64,000 nt of DNA from positions 992,001-1,056,000 of the forward strand of contig JALJCQ010000003.1 in the NCBI GenBank assembly GCA_023091665.1, in the 5' to 3' direction. The translations under genes were made by a program, and so were the position numbers. This DNA comes from Pythium myriotylum. Taxonomy: Eukaryota > Oomycota > Peronosporomycetes > Pythiales > Pythiaceae. Of this stretch, positions 9,293 to 19,824 are shown one piece after another (the stretch's first letter is position 1; each line of letters begins with the position of its first letter). The notes beneath the pieces were generated by a model that searched no databases, was not told where the DNA came from, and saw nothing but the letters and a program-made list of their open reading frames with translations.

Positions 9293-10160
9293 CATGGCTA
9301 CACACTGTCTCGCTCCAGAGGGACACGAGCAGACCGTCGTGCTCTCGTGCGTGGGAGTTTCTGCAGTGAGTGATCCCCACTCGCGCTTGAATGGTCTTGA
9401 AGACTGGTGGGATCGAGGCAGCCATCCCAGTGGCGGCTGCAGGAGCGCGGCAGATACAAGGCTCGGCTGCTGCTGCCGGCGTCATCTGCGCTCAGTGGCG
9501 GCGGATTATTGGTCGTACATCTCACAGGGGATACAAACCCACCTTCTCTCCTCATTGGACGGCTCGTATATTGAAGTCAATTTCGAACTGGGCATGACGA
9601 TCGCCTCGCTGCTTTTTTCCGACTGTTGGGGTCTACTTAGGGCTGGTGGTATCTTCTCGCGACCCGTTCTTCCCTGAGACTGAAATCTCAAGGCGCAAAG
9701 CTACCCTCGCTGAACAGATGAAGGCACTGAGATGCTCGATTGTTGAAGTTCTTTGCGCTTCACTCGGCATGCTTGGCATGCACTGCTTGGACATGATGGC
9801 TCAGCGATTTCAGACCACAGTGATGTTTGGGCGGCACTGGCCACGACTTCATGCGTGATCGCGTGCGCGGCTTCCTCGGCAGTGCGCTGGATCATTTTCC
9901 GAGCTGAAAATCGCGTCGTCGACGCTGTTGCACTGCGAAGCTTCCTTCAGAGAATTTGTTTTTCCAGCTCGCGCTCTGAACATTGATGTCCTCTGAAGTA
10001 GGAGTGCTCTGGCGATGGGTGTAGCGGTGTGCGGTTATCTATACTGCACCGCACACACCGCACATTCAAGACGGTATATTGTGGACGATGGTGTGGCTTT
10101 TTGCGTGGCCTCTCCCGTGTTGAGTTCCGTGCTCGTGTCGCTATCCGTCATACAGTAAAT
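9293..10160 (+). pseudogene. decayed first copy of tandem MHYT gene array
   Basis: Scattered fragments match the two downstream MHYT genes in the same order but in different frames. They are an N-terminal stretch resembling NVVLSYAIAV, followed by a donor at the same place (GTGAGT after CTGCA); a block encoding IEVNFELGMTI (copy 3: LEVNFELGLTV); ISRRKATL (copy 3: QSRRKELL); LGMHCLDMMAQR (LGMHYLGMMAQR), where the MHY motif is altered; WIIFRAEN (WILFRAVR); and a remnant of MGVAVCG near 10015. The first metal-binding block (GGCGIWCMHFTGM) is unrecognisable. Several frameshifts and stops prevent one product. Boundaries are approximate. Confidence 0.7.
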
Positions 10161-10703
10161 CTGCCTGTGCGCCCCAGACCTCGCCCAATCGAAAACAAAT
10201 CACTCTCATGACGCAGGCGCCGATACATGTCCGCGCAACAGAACCATGTCGCCCGTAGCATGCGTCACAGCACTGCGTCACCCGTCCAGACGCACAAGGC
10301 GCCACGACCAATACGCCCCCGAAGACTACTTTCGTCCAACGACATGCGCACTACCAGCACGCTGGAGTTCGCCACAAAGCGGAGAACAAAAACATTGAGC
10401 TGTCGTGGAGCGTCGGGTGTGGGAGGGTGTAGACTCGAAAATAAGTCGCATATTCTTGGAGCAACTCTTTGCGATCTTTTTGACCCACTTGCCGCACACA
10501 CTTCGATAGACAAGCTGCTAGTTCTGCATGGCCAAGGCATGTGACGACGGCAGCATGGCCAGAACCGGCTGTAGAAGAAGGTTCCAGGTTTAGAAGCAGT
10601 CGGTTCGCAGGATCAGACGGCGGGGCAACCACGACTGTGGCTCTCAATGTGGTCGCTCCAGACGAACACATACACCATTCCATCTTGTTGATAGTAGTGG
10701 AGA
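10161..10703 (+). other. spacer between MHYT pseudogene and second MHYT gene
   Basis: No supported gene. It may contain the unrecognisable tail of the decayed MHYT copy and the promoter of the next copy. Short open frames on both strands lack family resemblance. Confidence 0.35.
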
Positions 10704-12075
10704 ATGGAGGGGCACCCGGCAAACGAGATCTCACAGCATTGGTCACCTGGGACGATTATGCTATCTTACACGATCGCCGTAACTGGAAGCTACTGCAGTA
10801 TGCATCTGTCGCCGCCACTAACTCCTTCAGGGTAAACTAACGGCTCTATTGTCCAGCGATCCAGTTAATGGAGCAGTGGCGATCGCAAGAAGATAAGTGG
10901 CACAAACTTGTGCTATTGTGGCTCTCGTCGATTGCACTCGGTGGTTGCGGTATCTGGTGCATGCATTTCACTGGCATGCACGCTCTGCAAATGACGCTCG
11001 ACGACGGCACCGTACTAGAAGTCAACTTTGAAGGGGGGACGACAATCTTGTCACTCATCGCGCCGATCGTTGGCGTGTTTATTGGTCTCCGCATCGCATC
11101 GACCGACCCTTTCTTCCTCGAAGTTGAGGCATCAAGGCGCAAAGATTTGCTGGTACACAAACCAAGTAGTAGCGCTGTGCGCACATCGTAATGGCCATCA
11201 ACTAACGTTATGTTCGCAGACGAAAGATCTCAAGGGTATGTCAATGGAGACCATGGTCAAAAACAAGAATCAAGTGGGCAAGAGAATCAAGGTTTTGAAT
11301 GGCTTTCAGGATTCTGTTGTGTAATGGCGCTAACCCAAATGCATCTCCAGTTCATCGCGCTCTTTTCCCGGCTGTGGCGCATCATCTTCGGCGGCTTTTT
11401 CGCCGCGCTTGGCGTGCTGACTATGCATTACTTTGGAATGATGGCCCAGCGCACGAACGCCGATATGCACTTACACGCAGGGATCGTCGCACTGTCCTCG
11501 ATCATCGCATTTGCCACCGCAAATGCGGCCTTCTGGATCCTCTTCCGAGCGGTGAGGCCCCAAGTCCATCCCGTCAATCCAGATATTGTGTCTGACTCTA
11601 CTTGTCTGTGTAGCTAACCTTCTGGCCCGGCTTCGAGACTCTTCGCATGGGCAGCGCATTAATCATGGGTGTTGCTGTATGCGGCACACACTACAGCGGC
11701 ATGGACGCGGCCACATACACCTTTACACAAGAGAACTATAGCCAGACTACGCGGTTTCTGCTCAAGGGCGACGAAGCGTCAATAGTGGCCTCCCACGTCG
11801 CACTGCTTGCTTGCTACTGGTTCTCAACATTTGCCGTCGTGGTCTCCCTGCGCAAGGAGATTCGAAGCTCGCAGATGTCATCTCGACATCACACGACTAT
11901 GAACAAGAGTCAAGCAGCCAAGGTCTCCAGGGTCCCTGCACCCGGTCAGGCTCAATCGGGGAGGTTCTCAGAGGCACCGCCGTCGAAGAACCATTCTATG
12001 AAAGGTCCTGCTCTGAATGCTGTCATGCCAGCGCCGCACGAAGGACCTTCCTCAAAAGTTTTGAAAGGTGTATAG
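10704..12075 (+). CDS. MHYT-domain multi-pass membrane protein, copy 2 (5 exons)
   Basis: Exons 10704-10797, 10857-11152, 11220-11291, 11351-11551 and 11614-12075 give 374 residues; introns are 59, 67, 59 and 62 nt, all GT-AG. The start was chosen because it recreates the N-terminus of copy 3 (NEISQHW.., VTGSYC). The family's three metal-ligand motifs are present: CMHFTGMHAL, MHYFGMMAQ and CGTHYSGMDA. They sit between predicted membrane helices (e.g. SALIMGVAVCG, VALLACYWFSTFAVVVSL). The MHYT domain is a seven-helix sensor proposed to bind copper and sense O2, CO or NO; the output in this organism is unknown because no enzymatic domain follows, only a Ser/Pro-rich tail. Intron 3 (11292-11350) has no counterpart in copy 3. 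Confidence 0.82.
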
Positions 12076-12337
12076 AGAAGTCGGCTTTTGGTCCGACGAC
12101 CGCGACTAGAAACCTTATAGCCATTTCCTTCGAGCCCAAAACTGTTACTATTTCTAACACTGACGACTCTCGTCTTCGAGATCTTCACCAACTGCAAGGT
12201 CAGAACAGTAGGAGAAGTGCCATCCGCGCGTGACGGAGCCCTTGATCGTTATATTCTTAGCAAATCGACCGAGTCCACTTGGCTGATGATCAGCTCCGAC
12301 AGACCACGCGAGGTAAAGTGGTCGGAGTTCACTCAGC

Positions 12338-13696
12338 ATGGAGCACACCATCTCGCAGCACTGGGACATCGGTAATGTCGTCCTCTCGTATGCCATCGCT
12401 GTGACTGGTAGCTACTGCAGTAAGCTCTCTATGCTCTGCTTCGTACACACCGGCTCCGCTGACCTTTCTTTACATTCCATAGCAATTCAGCTCATGGAGC
12501 AATGGCGTCAGCAGGAAGGACAACTTGGGAAGACCATTCTGCTAGGCCTCTCTTCGATCGCGCTTGGCGGCTGCGGCATCTGGTGTATGCACTTCACTGG
12601 CATGCGCGCATTGCACATGACGCTGGACGACGGCACCATCCTTGAGGTCAACTTCGAACTCGGGCTGACGGTGCTCTCGCTTGTTTTTCCTATTATCGGA
12701 GTGTTTCTTGGGCTCTTCATTGCATCCAACGATCCCTTCTTCCTGGAAATCGAACAGTCTCGGCGCAAAGAGCTCTTGGTACGGCACGACATTCCCCCTC
12801 TGCAATCCGCCCCATTGAATGGTATTTTGATAAATTTCGCTGTGCAGGGAAAGAACTTGAATAAAGTTTCCATGGAAAAGATGGTTAAGCGCGACGCCAT
12901 CAGCCGCCGCATCAAGCATGTCGCCATGTTCTCGCGCCTGTGGTTCATCTTCGCCGGCGCCTTCCTCGCGGCAATCGGCGTACTCGGCATGCACTACTTG
13001 GGCATGATGGCCCAGCGCTCGAACACGTCGCTGCAGTTCGACCCGGACGTCGTCGTGGTCTCGGCCATCATCGCGTTCTTCACCGCCACCGCCGCCTTCT
13101 GGATCCTCTTCCGCGCGGTGCGTTCCGGTGCCTTGTCTTCTGCATGTGTCATGCCGCTGCTAATTGTTCGCTGCTCTCTCCAGCTCACGTTCTGGCCGTT
13201 CATGGAGAGCCTCCGTCTCGGGAGCGCGCTGATCATGGGCGTGGCCGTGTGCGGCACGCACTACACGGGCATGGGCGCGGCGTCCTACGAGTTCCGCGCC
13301 GAGTCGTTCGACCAGCCGACGCGGTTCCTCGTGCGCGGCGACAGCGCGGCCACCGTGGCCTCGCACGTGTCCATCCTGCTCTGCTTCTGGTTCTCGACGT
13401 TCGCCATCATGGTGTCGCTGCGCAAGACCGTGCGCGAGGTCCACCGCGCCAACAAGCGAGCCGCCGTGCATCCCGAAGGCCCGCGCACGACCGTCGGCGG
13501 CGCCGTCGGCCCCAACCGCACGACCAAGGCCGCGACGATGGCGCCGGTGGGCTGGAAGCCCCACTACTCGCACGGCGCGACGTCCGAGGGCGTGGTCAAC
13601 AACCAGTCGAGTCTCGGGCCGCCCATCCCGATGCTCTCGCAGGCGCTTGGGCCCGAGAGCGAGAAGGTGGACGAAGCGCGCCGTGTAGCGAGATAG
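12338..13696 (+). CDS. MHYT-domain multi-pass membrane protein, copy 3 (4 exons)
   Basis: Exons 12338-12419, 12483-12778, 12848-13117 and 13184-13696 give 386 residues. Introns of 63, 69 and 66 nt are all divisible by three and stop-free, so the genomic stretch also reads through as one frame. Splicing is supported by donor/acceptor signals and by the matching intron positions in copy 2. Motifs are CMHFTGMRAL, MHYLGMMAQR and CGTHYTGMGA, with hydrophobic helices between them. The C-terminal ~95 residues are soluble and Pro/Ser/basic-rich with no known output domain. A membrane sensor role is inferred from the family. It is GC-richer at third positions than copy 2, suggesting it is the best-maintained copy. 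Confidence 0.85.
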   Translation: MEHTISQHWDIGNVVLSYAIAVTGSYCSKLSMLCFVHTGSADLSLHSIAIQLMEQWRQQEGQLGKTILLGLSSIALGGCGIWCMHFTGMRALHMTLDDGTILEVNFELGLTVLSLVFPIIGVFLGLFIASNDPFFLEIEQSRRKELLVRHDIPPLQSAPLNGILINFAVQGKNLNKVSMEKMVKRDAISRRIKHVAMFSRLWFIFAGAFLAAIGVLGMHYLGMMAQRSNTSLQFDPDVVVVSAIIAFFTATAAFWILFRAVRSGALSSACVMPLLIVRCSLQLTFWPFMESLRLGSALIMGVAVCGTHYTGMGAASYEFRAESFDQPTRFLVRGDSAATVASHVSILLCFWFSTFAIMVSLRKTVREVHRANKRAAVHPEGPRTTVGGAVGPNRTTKAATMAPVGWKPHYSHGATSEGVVNNQSSLGPPIPMLSQALGPESEKVDEARRVAR

Positions 13697-14319
13697 GGCG
13701 CCGCGACCAGCGGGGCGATGGGTCCTTCGCGGCGGCCGGCGCGTAACCATAATCACCCGGAGGGTACGCCAAGACATCATTGAGGAAGCCATTCTGGTTG
13801 AAGTTGCATTTGGGGGAAGAAGAAAAACGAAAGGAAAGGAAGGGAACGGAATGTCACTCGAGCGAGGTCTTGAAGAGATTATACCGCGACGTCATCTGGT
13901 GGGTGGAGGAATGGTGGTCGTGATGCCGATGGTTACACTGGCGAGGGTACACTGTACGTGGCCGATCTCGCTGTCTTGATCTGTTTGCGCCCACTGTCGC
14001 AGAAATTTCTATTTCTATCCGCGGGAAAGCGAGCCAGTCCCGCAACCAGCACCACCGAGAAACCATTTCTAAAGTTGGTTCTCGAATCTTGGGGGGTTAC
14101 AGTTCTCCCCCCGTGGTTACCGCGACGATCCCACGATCCGTGCTCCATGGCTGTTCCAGGTGATGGGGGAGACCCACGCGGTCGGAACAGAAACGCGGAC
14201 CCAAGCGACACGCACGCGGCGGCCACCCACGCGAACAAAGCAGAAAGCCCCGGAACCGTTCCGCGCGCGTAGCCGTGGGACCGGATCCCGTTTGACCTCG
14301 TCAAGAGCTCTTTCCATCC
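13697..14319. other. intergenic region
   Basis: The 3' flank of the MHYT array and 5' flank of the membrane-protein gene. The only long open frame here lies antisense and continues across the downstream gene, so it is read as a compositional shadow. No RNA gene or repeat seen. Confidence 0.4.
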
Positions 14320-15687
14320 ATGGTGCGCTCCATGTGGCTGCCTGTGACCTCGGGCGTGGCCTCGCTCTGCGTCGGCGTCGCGCTCTACCCGTCGCTCGCC
14401 TCCACGGCCGACGGGCTCTCGGTCTCGGCCGTGCTCTTCGGCTCGGCGGCCGACGCCGCGCTCATCCGCAACCCGCTCGACGCGCTCTTCCAGAAGCTGC
14501 GCGCGCGCGCCGCGCTCTCGGCCGCCTGGAGCTCCTCGGTGGACCACGCGCTGCAGGATCTTCGCGTCGGCAACGTCTCGGTCCACCGCGTCCGCTACGA
14601 GCGAGGCCGCCGCAGCGACCAGGACGAAGAAGACCACGACACGACCGCCGAGAGCGACGACGAAGACGAGACGCTCGTCCGCTCGCTCTTTGGTAGCGCG
14701 TGGGCCGCCGCCTCGCGCAAAGCGGCGCAACCGATCTCGAGCGTCGTCATCACGTGGGAAGACCATGCGCTCGCGGCCGAGGCGCGACCAGAGGCTGAAG
14801 CCATGTGCTCCGTCGGAGAAGGGGACAACACGAGCACATGTCGCGTCGTGGAACCCTCGGAGCGTGGCGCCAACGACGAACGAGATGTGCTCTACGAAGT
14901 CCAAGTGTGGGTCAACGGCTGGGGCTTCGACGCCTTCTGGCATCCAGCCAACCGGAAGATCTCGACCAAGGACCCCTTTGTCGTCGTGAACGAACTCCCG
15001 CAAGAACAAGAGCTGGGCGTCCGCGTGAGGATGAAAGTGCAGACCAAGACGGGACTCCTCTCAGGCTTTTTTGCTACCGAGGTTGACGGACCGTGGAGTG
15101 ACGTTGTGACATTGTCTCCATCCAAGGAACATGCCATTGAGGCCATTATCGCGTTCTTCATCGCCAACAAGTTCTTCGGCGCCGTGCTGGCGTTCCTGAT
15201 TGGTCTCAGCAGTCTGATCATCCTTCGCCTCGTCGTGGTGAGTGTGTTCTTCGGTCGAGCTCGGTGCTCCGGGTCCACGAGTCTTGTTGGAGTGGACGAA
15301 TTTTCGAGGGATCACGACGCACCGAAGTCGCCTCGACGACGTCGCCACACGAGGAGAACAGTGGACGCGGATTTGGAGCAGGAGGTCGCAGATCTGCGAC
15401 AGGAGCTCGCCGATTCCGAGGCTGAAGTACGGCGGCTAATGCTCTTTCGCGGGTACGGAATCGAAGGTCTGAAGGAAACAGAGCTGGAAGAACTTGAGCG
15501 AGAGCTTCGTCACTCGCTGAAGCTAGTGCAGAGGCGTAGACGACTGCGAACATTCGACTCGCTGGAAGAGACAGAGGAAGAGGATGAAGGTGACGATGAC
15601 GAAGAAGAGGGAGCGAATCACAGTTTGAACAATGGACGTGCCACTCGAAACGGCGTAATGGGGACTGTGTTTGAAGAGGACGTCTGA
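14320..15687 (+). CDS. single-pass membrane protein with FN3-like outer region and coiled-coil tail
   Basis: Single exon, 455 residues; I do not recognise the family. The N-terminus (MVRSMWLPVTSGVASLCVGVA) could act as signal peptide or anchor. Residues ~185-270 have the rhythm of a fibronectin-type-III domain (YEVQVWVNGWGF, VRVRMKVQTKTG, GPWSDVVTLSP). A clear hydrophobic helix at ~275-303 (AVLAFLIGLSSLIILRLVV) is followed by a basic stretch and a coiled coil (LEQEVADLRQELADSEAEV). The protein ends in a very acidic tail (EETEEEDEGDDDEEEG). Predicted topology is FN3-like part outside or in the lumen, coiled coil in the cytosol. A possible donor at the end of the helix (GTGAGT at 15240) has no convincing acceptor, so I keep one exon. 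Confidence 0.6.
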   Translation: MVRSMWLPVTSGVASLCVGVALYPSLASTADGLSVSAVLFGSAADAALIRNPLDALFQKLRARAALSAAWSSSVDHALQDLRVGNVSVHRVRYERGRRSDQDEEDHDTTAESDDEDETLVRSLFGSAWAAASRKAAQPISSVVITWEDHALAAEARPEAEAMCSVGEGDNTSTCRVVEPSERGANDERDVLYEVQVWVNGWGFDAFWHPANRKISTKDPFVVVNELPQEQELGVRVRMKVQTKTGLLSGFFATEVDGPWSDVVTLSPSKEHAIEAIIAFFIANKFFGAVLAFLIGLSSLIILRLVVVSVFFGRARCSGSTSLVGVDEFSRDHDAPKSPRRRRHTRRTVDADLEQEVADLRQELADSEAEVRRLMLFRGYGIEGLKETELEELERELRHSLKLVQRRRRLRTFDSLEETEEEDEGDDDEEEGANHSLNNGRATRNGVMGTVFEEDV

Positions 15688-16049
15688 ACGACTTCATGAG
15701 GCAGAGCACTCGGTAGACTAAGAGTTGAAGAGTATTTATTTCTTCGTTCGTTGATCGTCCTCGTTCGTCTTTTAGGGTCTTGATCTTCTATCGCTACATG
15801 ACCTTCGGGTGCACAACATGACAAATGAGCAACAGATTCGAGTAGTTGCAAGTATCCACGTGCATGGAAGAGTCAGATGCTTACGCCAACGCTTTTACTG
15901 GTTAGTTCACCCGTCCGCACGCGAGTGAATCTACAACGATAGAAGTTCGTAAGAGACAACCTGTGGCCTTGATTGATCGGCAAATATCACACTCGTCCAT
16001 TTGAACAAATACTTAACGGCAACTGGTTCCTAGACCCCTATCACTTTTT
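15688..16049. other. intergenic 3' flanks of two convergent genes
   Basis: Shared 3' region of the membrane-protein gene and the ABCG gene. AT-richer than the genes. Nothing further recognised. Confidence 0.4.
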
Positions 16050-18041
16050 CTAGCGGCGGCGGTAGCGGATGTAGAGCACCATCACGAAGACTACTTGGAG
16101 GGCGACCGCATAGCCGACGAGAATGAGCATATTCTGGGCAACGTCGACGTTTTCCATGTCATACTGCTTGAGCACCGCGAGCGAGGCTGCGTCCCCGACC
16201 GTGTGGAAGTGCTCGTACATGAAGGACTGGAAGCTGTATGTGTGGAAGGCGAGGTAGTAACCCCAGATCCAGTAGCCGGGGATACCGCTGTATGGTACCA
16301 TGAATCCTTCACAGAGCATGAACATGCCGAACATGCCGGCACCGAGAGCAATGCCGATGATGTAGTGGGGCACGGCGGCGCCGATGACGTGCATGAAAGA
16401 CTCGGCCACAAGTAGCGATAGGAAGAGGTTGAGGAAGAAGCTGCCAAACGAGTGGACCCCGGCAAAGTACACGACGATGGACGTGGATAAGACCGAAATG
16501 AAGGCAATGCCCGGCACGGCTGCGATGAAGTTGGCCATCGTGAAACTGAGCAAATGGAGCGAATTGTTCATTCGTTCTCGCTGGAAGACAGCTCGCTGTT
16601 CGATGAAGCTCGGCAGTGCAGCAACGGACATGAACACGAGGAAGGCCTGAACGTAGAAGAGCAGCGGGATGATGGCCTCGGCCGTGATCGACTTGTTCGA
16701 CTTCAGGTACATGGTGCCGACCATGAGCGACAGCATGACGTACATGAAGACACGGATCCAAAACACGCCGGGATTGCGCAGGTTGTTGAGCCAGTTACGC
16801 TTGATCAGCACGACAAATTGGTTCCACGCCGACGGAGTGAATGCACGAAGGATTTCCTTGTTGGTCGTGTCTGGACGAGAGCGATCAGCCGCGATGGCTG
16901 ACTTGAGTTTCTTGGCTTCTTCGCTGTTCTCCCACGAAACCACGAACGGCTCGATCTTGAGGTGGTCGTGGAAGTCCTTGTTCACGAGCTGACAGAAATA
17001 CTCGGCTGGGTTAGAGTACATCGGGCAGACGTAGCCCATGCTAAAGAAGTGCGCAAGCGTCGTCGACGTCGGTCCGAAGTACATCAGTTCGCCCGTAGAC
17101 AGGATCATGACATTGGTGAACATCTCATAGATGGCCGACGACGGCTGGTGGATCGTGCAGATCACATTCTTGCCTTCCTTGCACAACTTGACGATGTGTT
17201 CCATGACCCGCTGGGCCGACGACGAGTCAAGACCAGAAGTGGGCTCGTCCAGAATCAAGATCGACGGGTTCGACAAGAGCTCGATGGCGATACTCAGACG
17301 CTTGCGCTGGCCGTTGGAAATACCCTTGTGGAAGATGTCACCCACGCGTGTGCGGGCGCAGTTGCGGAGACCCATGTCTTCGATCACGTCCTGCACGCGC
17401 ATCTCTCGCGTCACACGAGGAATGTGGTTGGGCAGACTCAGCCCCGCAGCCATTTGCAGCGTCTCGAGCACCGTGAACGAGCCCAGGAAGGACATCTCCT
17501 GCGCCACGTAGTTCATCATACCCGAGAACGTGCGAGGGTCTCGTGGGCGACCGTTGACCTCGACCGTGCCTTCGATGCGGCCCGTGCCGTCACTACGGTC
17601 GGCGAGAATGTCGAGCAGTGTCGTCTTACCAGCGCCGGACGGACCGATGATAGCCGTGAGCTCCCCAGGCGCCGAGCGGCCCGTGATATTACGCAGAATT
17701 CGGCGCTCGCCGCCGCCCTGGCCAGACCGCTTGGGCTGCACGATAAACGAGACATTCTGCCAGCTGAGCGTGCACTGGTTGACAATCATGGGGTTCTTGA
17801 CGTCGAGCACATCGAAACCGCCAAGTTGGTGGGTCTTCTTGGAGCTCGTCTGGCTCCGCTGCGTGGGTGCGTTGCTCGGTGCATTGCTGGGCGTGTGGCT
17901 GTGGGTCCGCATTGGGCGCGAATGGAAGTCCTGGTAGTTGTTGTACCGCATGTGATCACCGGGCGACTGCAGCACGGCGTCCATGCCCATGTGGATAGAC
18001 CCGGCGTCGTCCGAGTACGTCGAGTGCGCAAAGGACTGCAT
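16050..18041 (-). CDS. ABCG-type half ABC transporter (ATP-binding plus membrane domain)
   Basis: Single exon, 663 residues from ATG 18041; the frame stays open upstream to 18491 but that part is not family-like. The N-terminal nucleotide-binding domain has Walker A GPSGAGKTTL (~135), the ABC signature ISNGQRKRLS (~243) and Walker B ILILDEPTSGLD (~262), followed by the switch histidine in CTIHQPSS. The C-terminal half (from ~410) holds the six-helix ABC2/WHITE membrane domain with NLRNPGVFW at its start. NBD-before-TMD order and length fit ABCG half-transporters, which work as dimers and export lipids, sterols or xenobiotics at the plasma membrane; the substrate is not predictable here. The extreme N-terminus is Ser/Thr/Pro-rich. 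Confidence 0.92.
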   Translation of the reverse strand: MQSFAHSTYSDDAGSIHMGMDAVLQSPGDHMRYNNYQDFHSRPMRTHSHTPSNAPSNAPTQRSQTSSKKTHQLGGFDVLDVKNPMIVNQCTLSWQNVSFIVQPKRSGQGGGERRILRNITGRSAPGELTAIIGPSGAGKTTLLDILADRSDGTGRIEGTVEVNGRPRDPRTFSGMMNYVAQEMSFLGSFTVLETLQMAAGLSLPNHIPRVTREMRVQDVIEDMGLRNCARTRVGDIFHKGISNGQRKRLSIAIELLSNPSILILDEPTSGLDSSSAQRVMEHIVKLCKEGKNVICTIHQPSSAIYEMFTNVMILSTGELMYFGPTSTTLAHFFSMGYVCPMYSNPAEYFCQLVNKDFHDHLKIEPFVVSWENSEEAKKLKSAIAADRSRPDTTNKEILRAFTPSAWNQFVVLIKRNWLNNLRNPGVFWIRVFMYVMLSLMVGTMYLKSNKSITAEAIIPLLFYVQAFLVFMSVAALPSFIEQRAVFQRERMNNSLHLLSFTMANFIAAVPGIAFISVLSTSIVVYFAGVHSFGSFFLNLFLSLLVAESFMHVIGAAVPHYIIGIALGAGMFGMFMLCEGFMVPYSGIPGYWIWGYYLAFHTYSFQSFMYEHFHTVGDAASLAVLKQYDMENVDVAQNMLILVGYAVALQVVFVMVLYIRYRRR

Positions 18042-19824
18042 GGCGTCTCGGCTCGGTGGAGACTGTGGAAGAAAACCGACGTGGCCTCGGCGCCGAGTCT
18101 TACGTTGTGGGGTGCGAAAGCACGACTCCCACCAAGTGGTGTCAGCCCACAAACAACGGGCGAGAGAGTCAGATGAGTGGGGACGACGCCGGTGGGAAGA
18201 AGAGCTCAAGTCGCATACAGCAGGTGGGCTCGGCTCCTCGCCAGAGAACCATGCGCACAGAGTCGGGGCGCCGCACTTGAGGCCGGTGTGCACGAAACGG
18301 GCCGCCGTGGCTAGTTGGAAGTTTCGTATAAGTTTGCAAAGGTGTGTTTTCACAACCCCTGAGTCAGAGGGGTGAGCCGGACAATCCAATGATATCGTGC
18401 TTGAGAGGTTTCTTGTGTCTGCAAGGTCGGCGATGCGCGTTGCTCTCCGCACGACGACAGAAAAGCCAACGCGCACCATACACCAGCCCACGCCACTCTG
18501 GACTCGCTATCATACGACACTCCCGTGCCTCAGAGGCATCCTCGACAAATCGGAGCGCCCTCTCGCGATGGTTGGTTTCGCAGACGGCGACAAACTCAGC
18601 GCGTGTCGCCACTCTCGAAGTTGCAGAGGGGGCTCTGGCGGATTAGACAGGAAGATCAGCCCCAACCCATCAACACTTCAGCTCAAGTGGGGCTGTTCAT
18701 CGAAACAGAGGTGCATAAGTAGAGCTCTCTCGGGAGACTTCGCTCGCAAGCCCTCTCCAGCCAGCTCTTCACTATCACGAAACCCGCGATAGGGCAGAGC
18801 GGCCTGAAATCCTCTCGGCCCACCTGCCAAATGATCATAAGGAGTTCTCCGCCTGTCCGATGCGAGAACTCGATCAAGAGTGGAACGAGACTTGAAATTA
18901 GGAAGACGAGACAGGCAGGTTCAAGTCGTGAGCGTTGCGTTGTGAACAGAAGCCGCCCTGGCTTTATGAACACACCGCCAAAAATACACCCACAAACACG
19001 GCGAGACCCTAATTGGTGTGTCCCCAATCACAGGGTAGTGTACTCGGATTTAACGACAGACTGTCCTGCAGCGCAGAAACTGGATGGCATGGTCGCAAGA
19101 ATCCTGCTGTTGGTCTTGGTAGTGCAATTGGTGGATGGGAGTGACAGGCTCTGGCCTTACAACGGAATCCAGCAACATACAAAAGCTGCGTTCTCAGCCT
19201 TCGCGATCGGTCTGATCATTCTAAAGATGTTATCAGACCTTCGCGAATCTCAGGTCACAACGCAACAGATTCGTGCTAGTGGGTGATCTCTCGAGTCGAT
19301 CTCACTGAGATCCCTAGCGGAAGATTTGCTCGAGCATAGAAAGCGTGGTAAACGCACCAGCGACACGTAACGTGGTGGTCCGAACGAGCAGCGTCGTTGC
19401 ACGCACTCATGCACTGCCTCTACCGTTGCTATTCACAGGAAGACAAGGCTCAGCTGGGATGCGTGCCGGCTGAGTCAATTCTTTGACTCCAGAACAAAGA
19501 TTAGCGTATCCTGGCGTGGCGGTTGATGGCTTCCAGTTGTCTAACCGACCACCTCTACGCGCTTGGTTCAACATGGCTAGACACCCGCGAGGAGACTAAA
19601 AGAACGTCTGGCGCGCCAGTTGTGTTCGAGTGACGCTTCGGGTCAGCCTGATCGCATTCACAGCGAAGGTCTCGGTCACATGAGCCAGCGCCACGTTGGG
19701 GCGCACTCGTTGAAGCCCAACCACCTGCTTTCCTGCACTCCCAGAAAAATGAGAACTCGCAACGAGACAATATGAGTGGAGCCCTTCGAAGTCACCAACA
19801 TCGAATGGATAAGTTATGGCCAAA
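18042..19824. other. 1.8-kb stretch without a confident gene
   Basis: Upstream region of the ABCG gene and downstream flank of the acyltransferase gene. The part next to 18041 up to ~18490 is open on the ABCG strand and is probably its leader. The only other item of interest is a short open frame at 19089-19286. No tRNA-like cloverleaf, repeat or transposon end recognised. Confidence 0.35.
19089..19286 (+). CDS. candidate 65-residue secreted or membrane peptide (weak)
   Basis: The frame from ATG 19089 starts MVARILLLVLVVQLVDGSDR, which looks like a signal peptide with a plausible cleavage near VDG|SD. It has a second hydrophobic stretch (AAFSAFAIGLIILKML) and no homology I recognise. The same frame is open upstream to 18831. 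Nothing else supports expression, so this is a candidate only. Confidence 0.2.
   Translation: MVARILLLVLVVQLVDGSDRLWPYNGIQQHTKAAFSAFAIGLIILKMLSDLRESQVTTQQIRASG

Noticed and set aside
13933..15009. 358-codon minus-strand frame over the membrane-protein gene
   Set aside because: Low-complexity Arg/Ala/Glu translation; the plus strand has a membrane helix and coiled coil.
16962..18176. 404-codon plus-strand frame over the ABCG gene
   Set aside because: Antisense to Walker motifs; composition typical of a codon-bias shadow.
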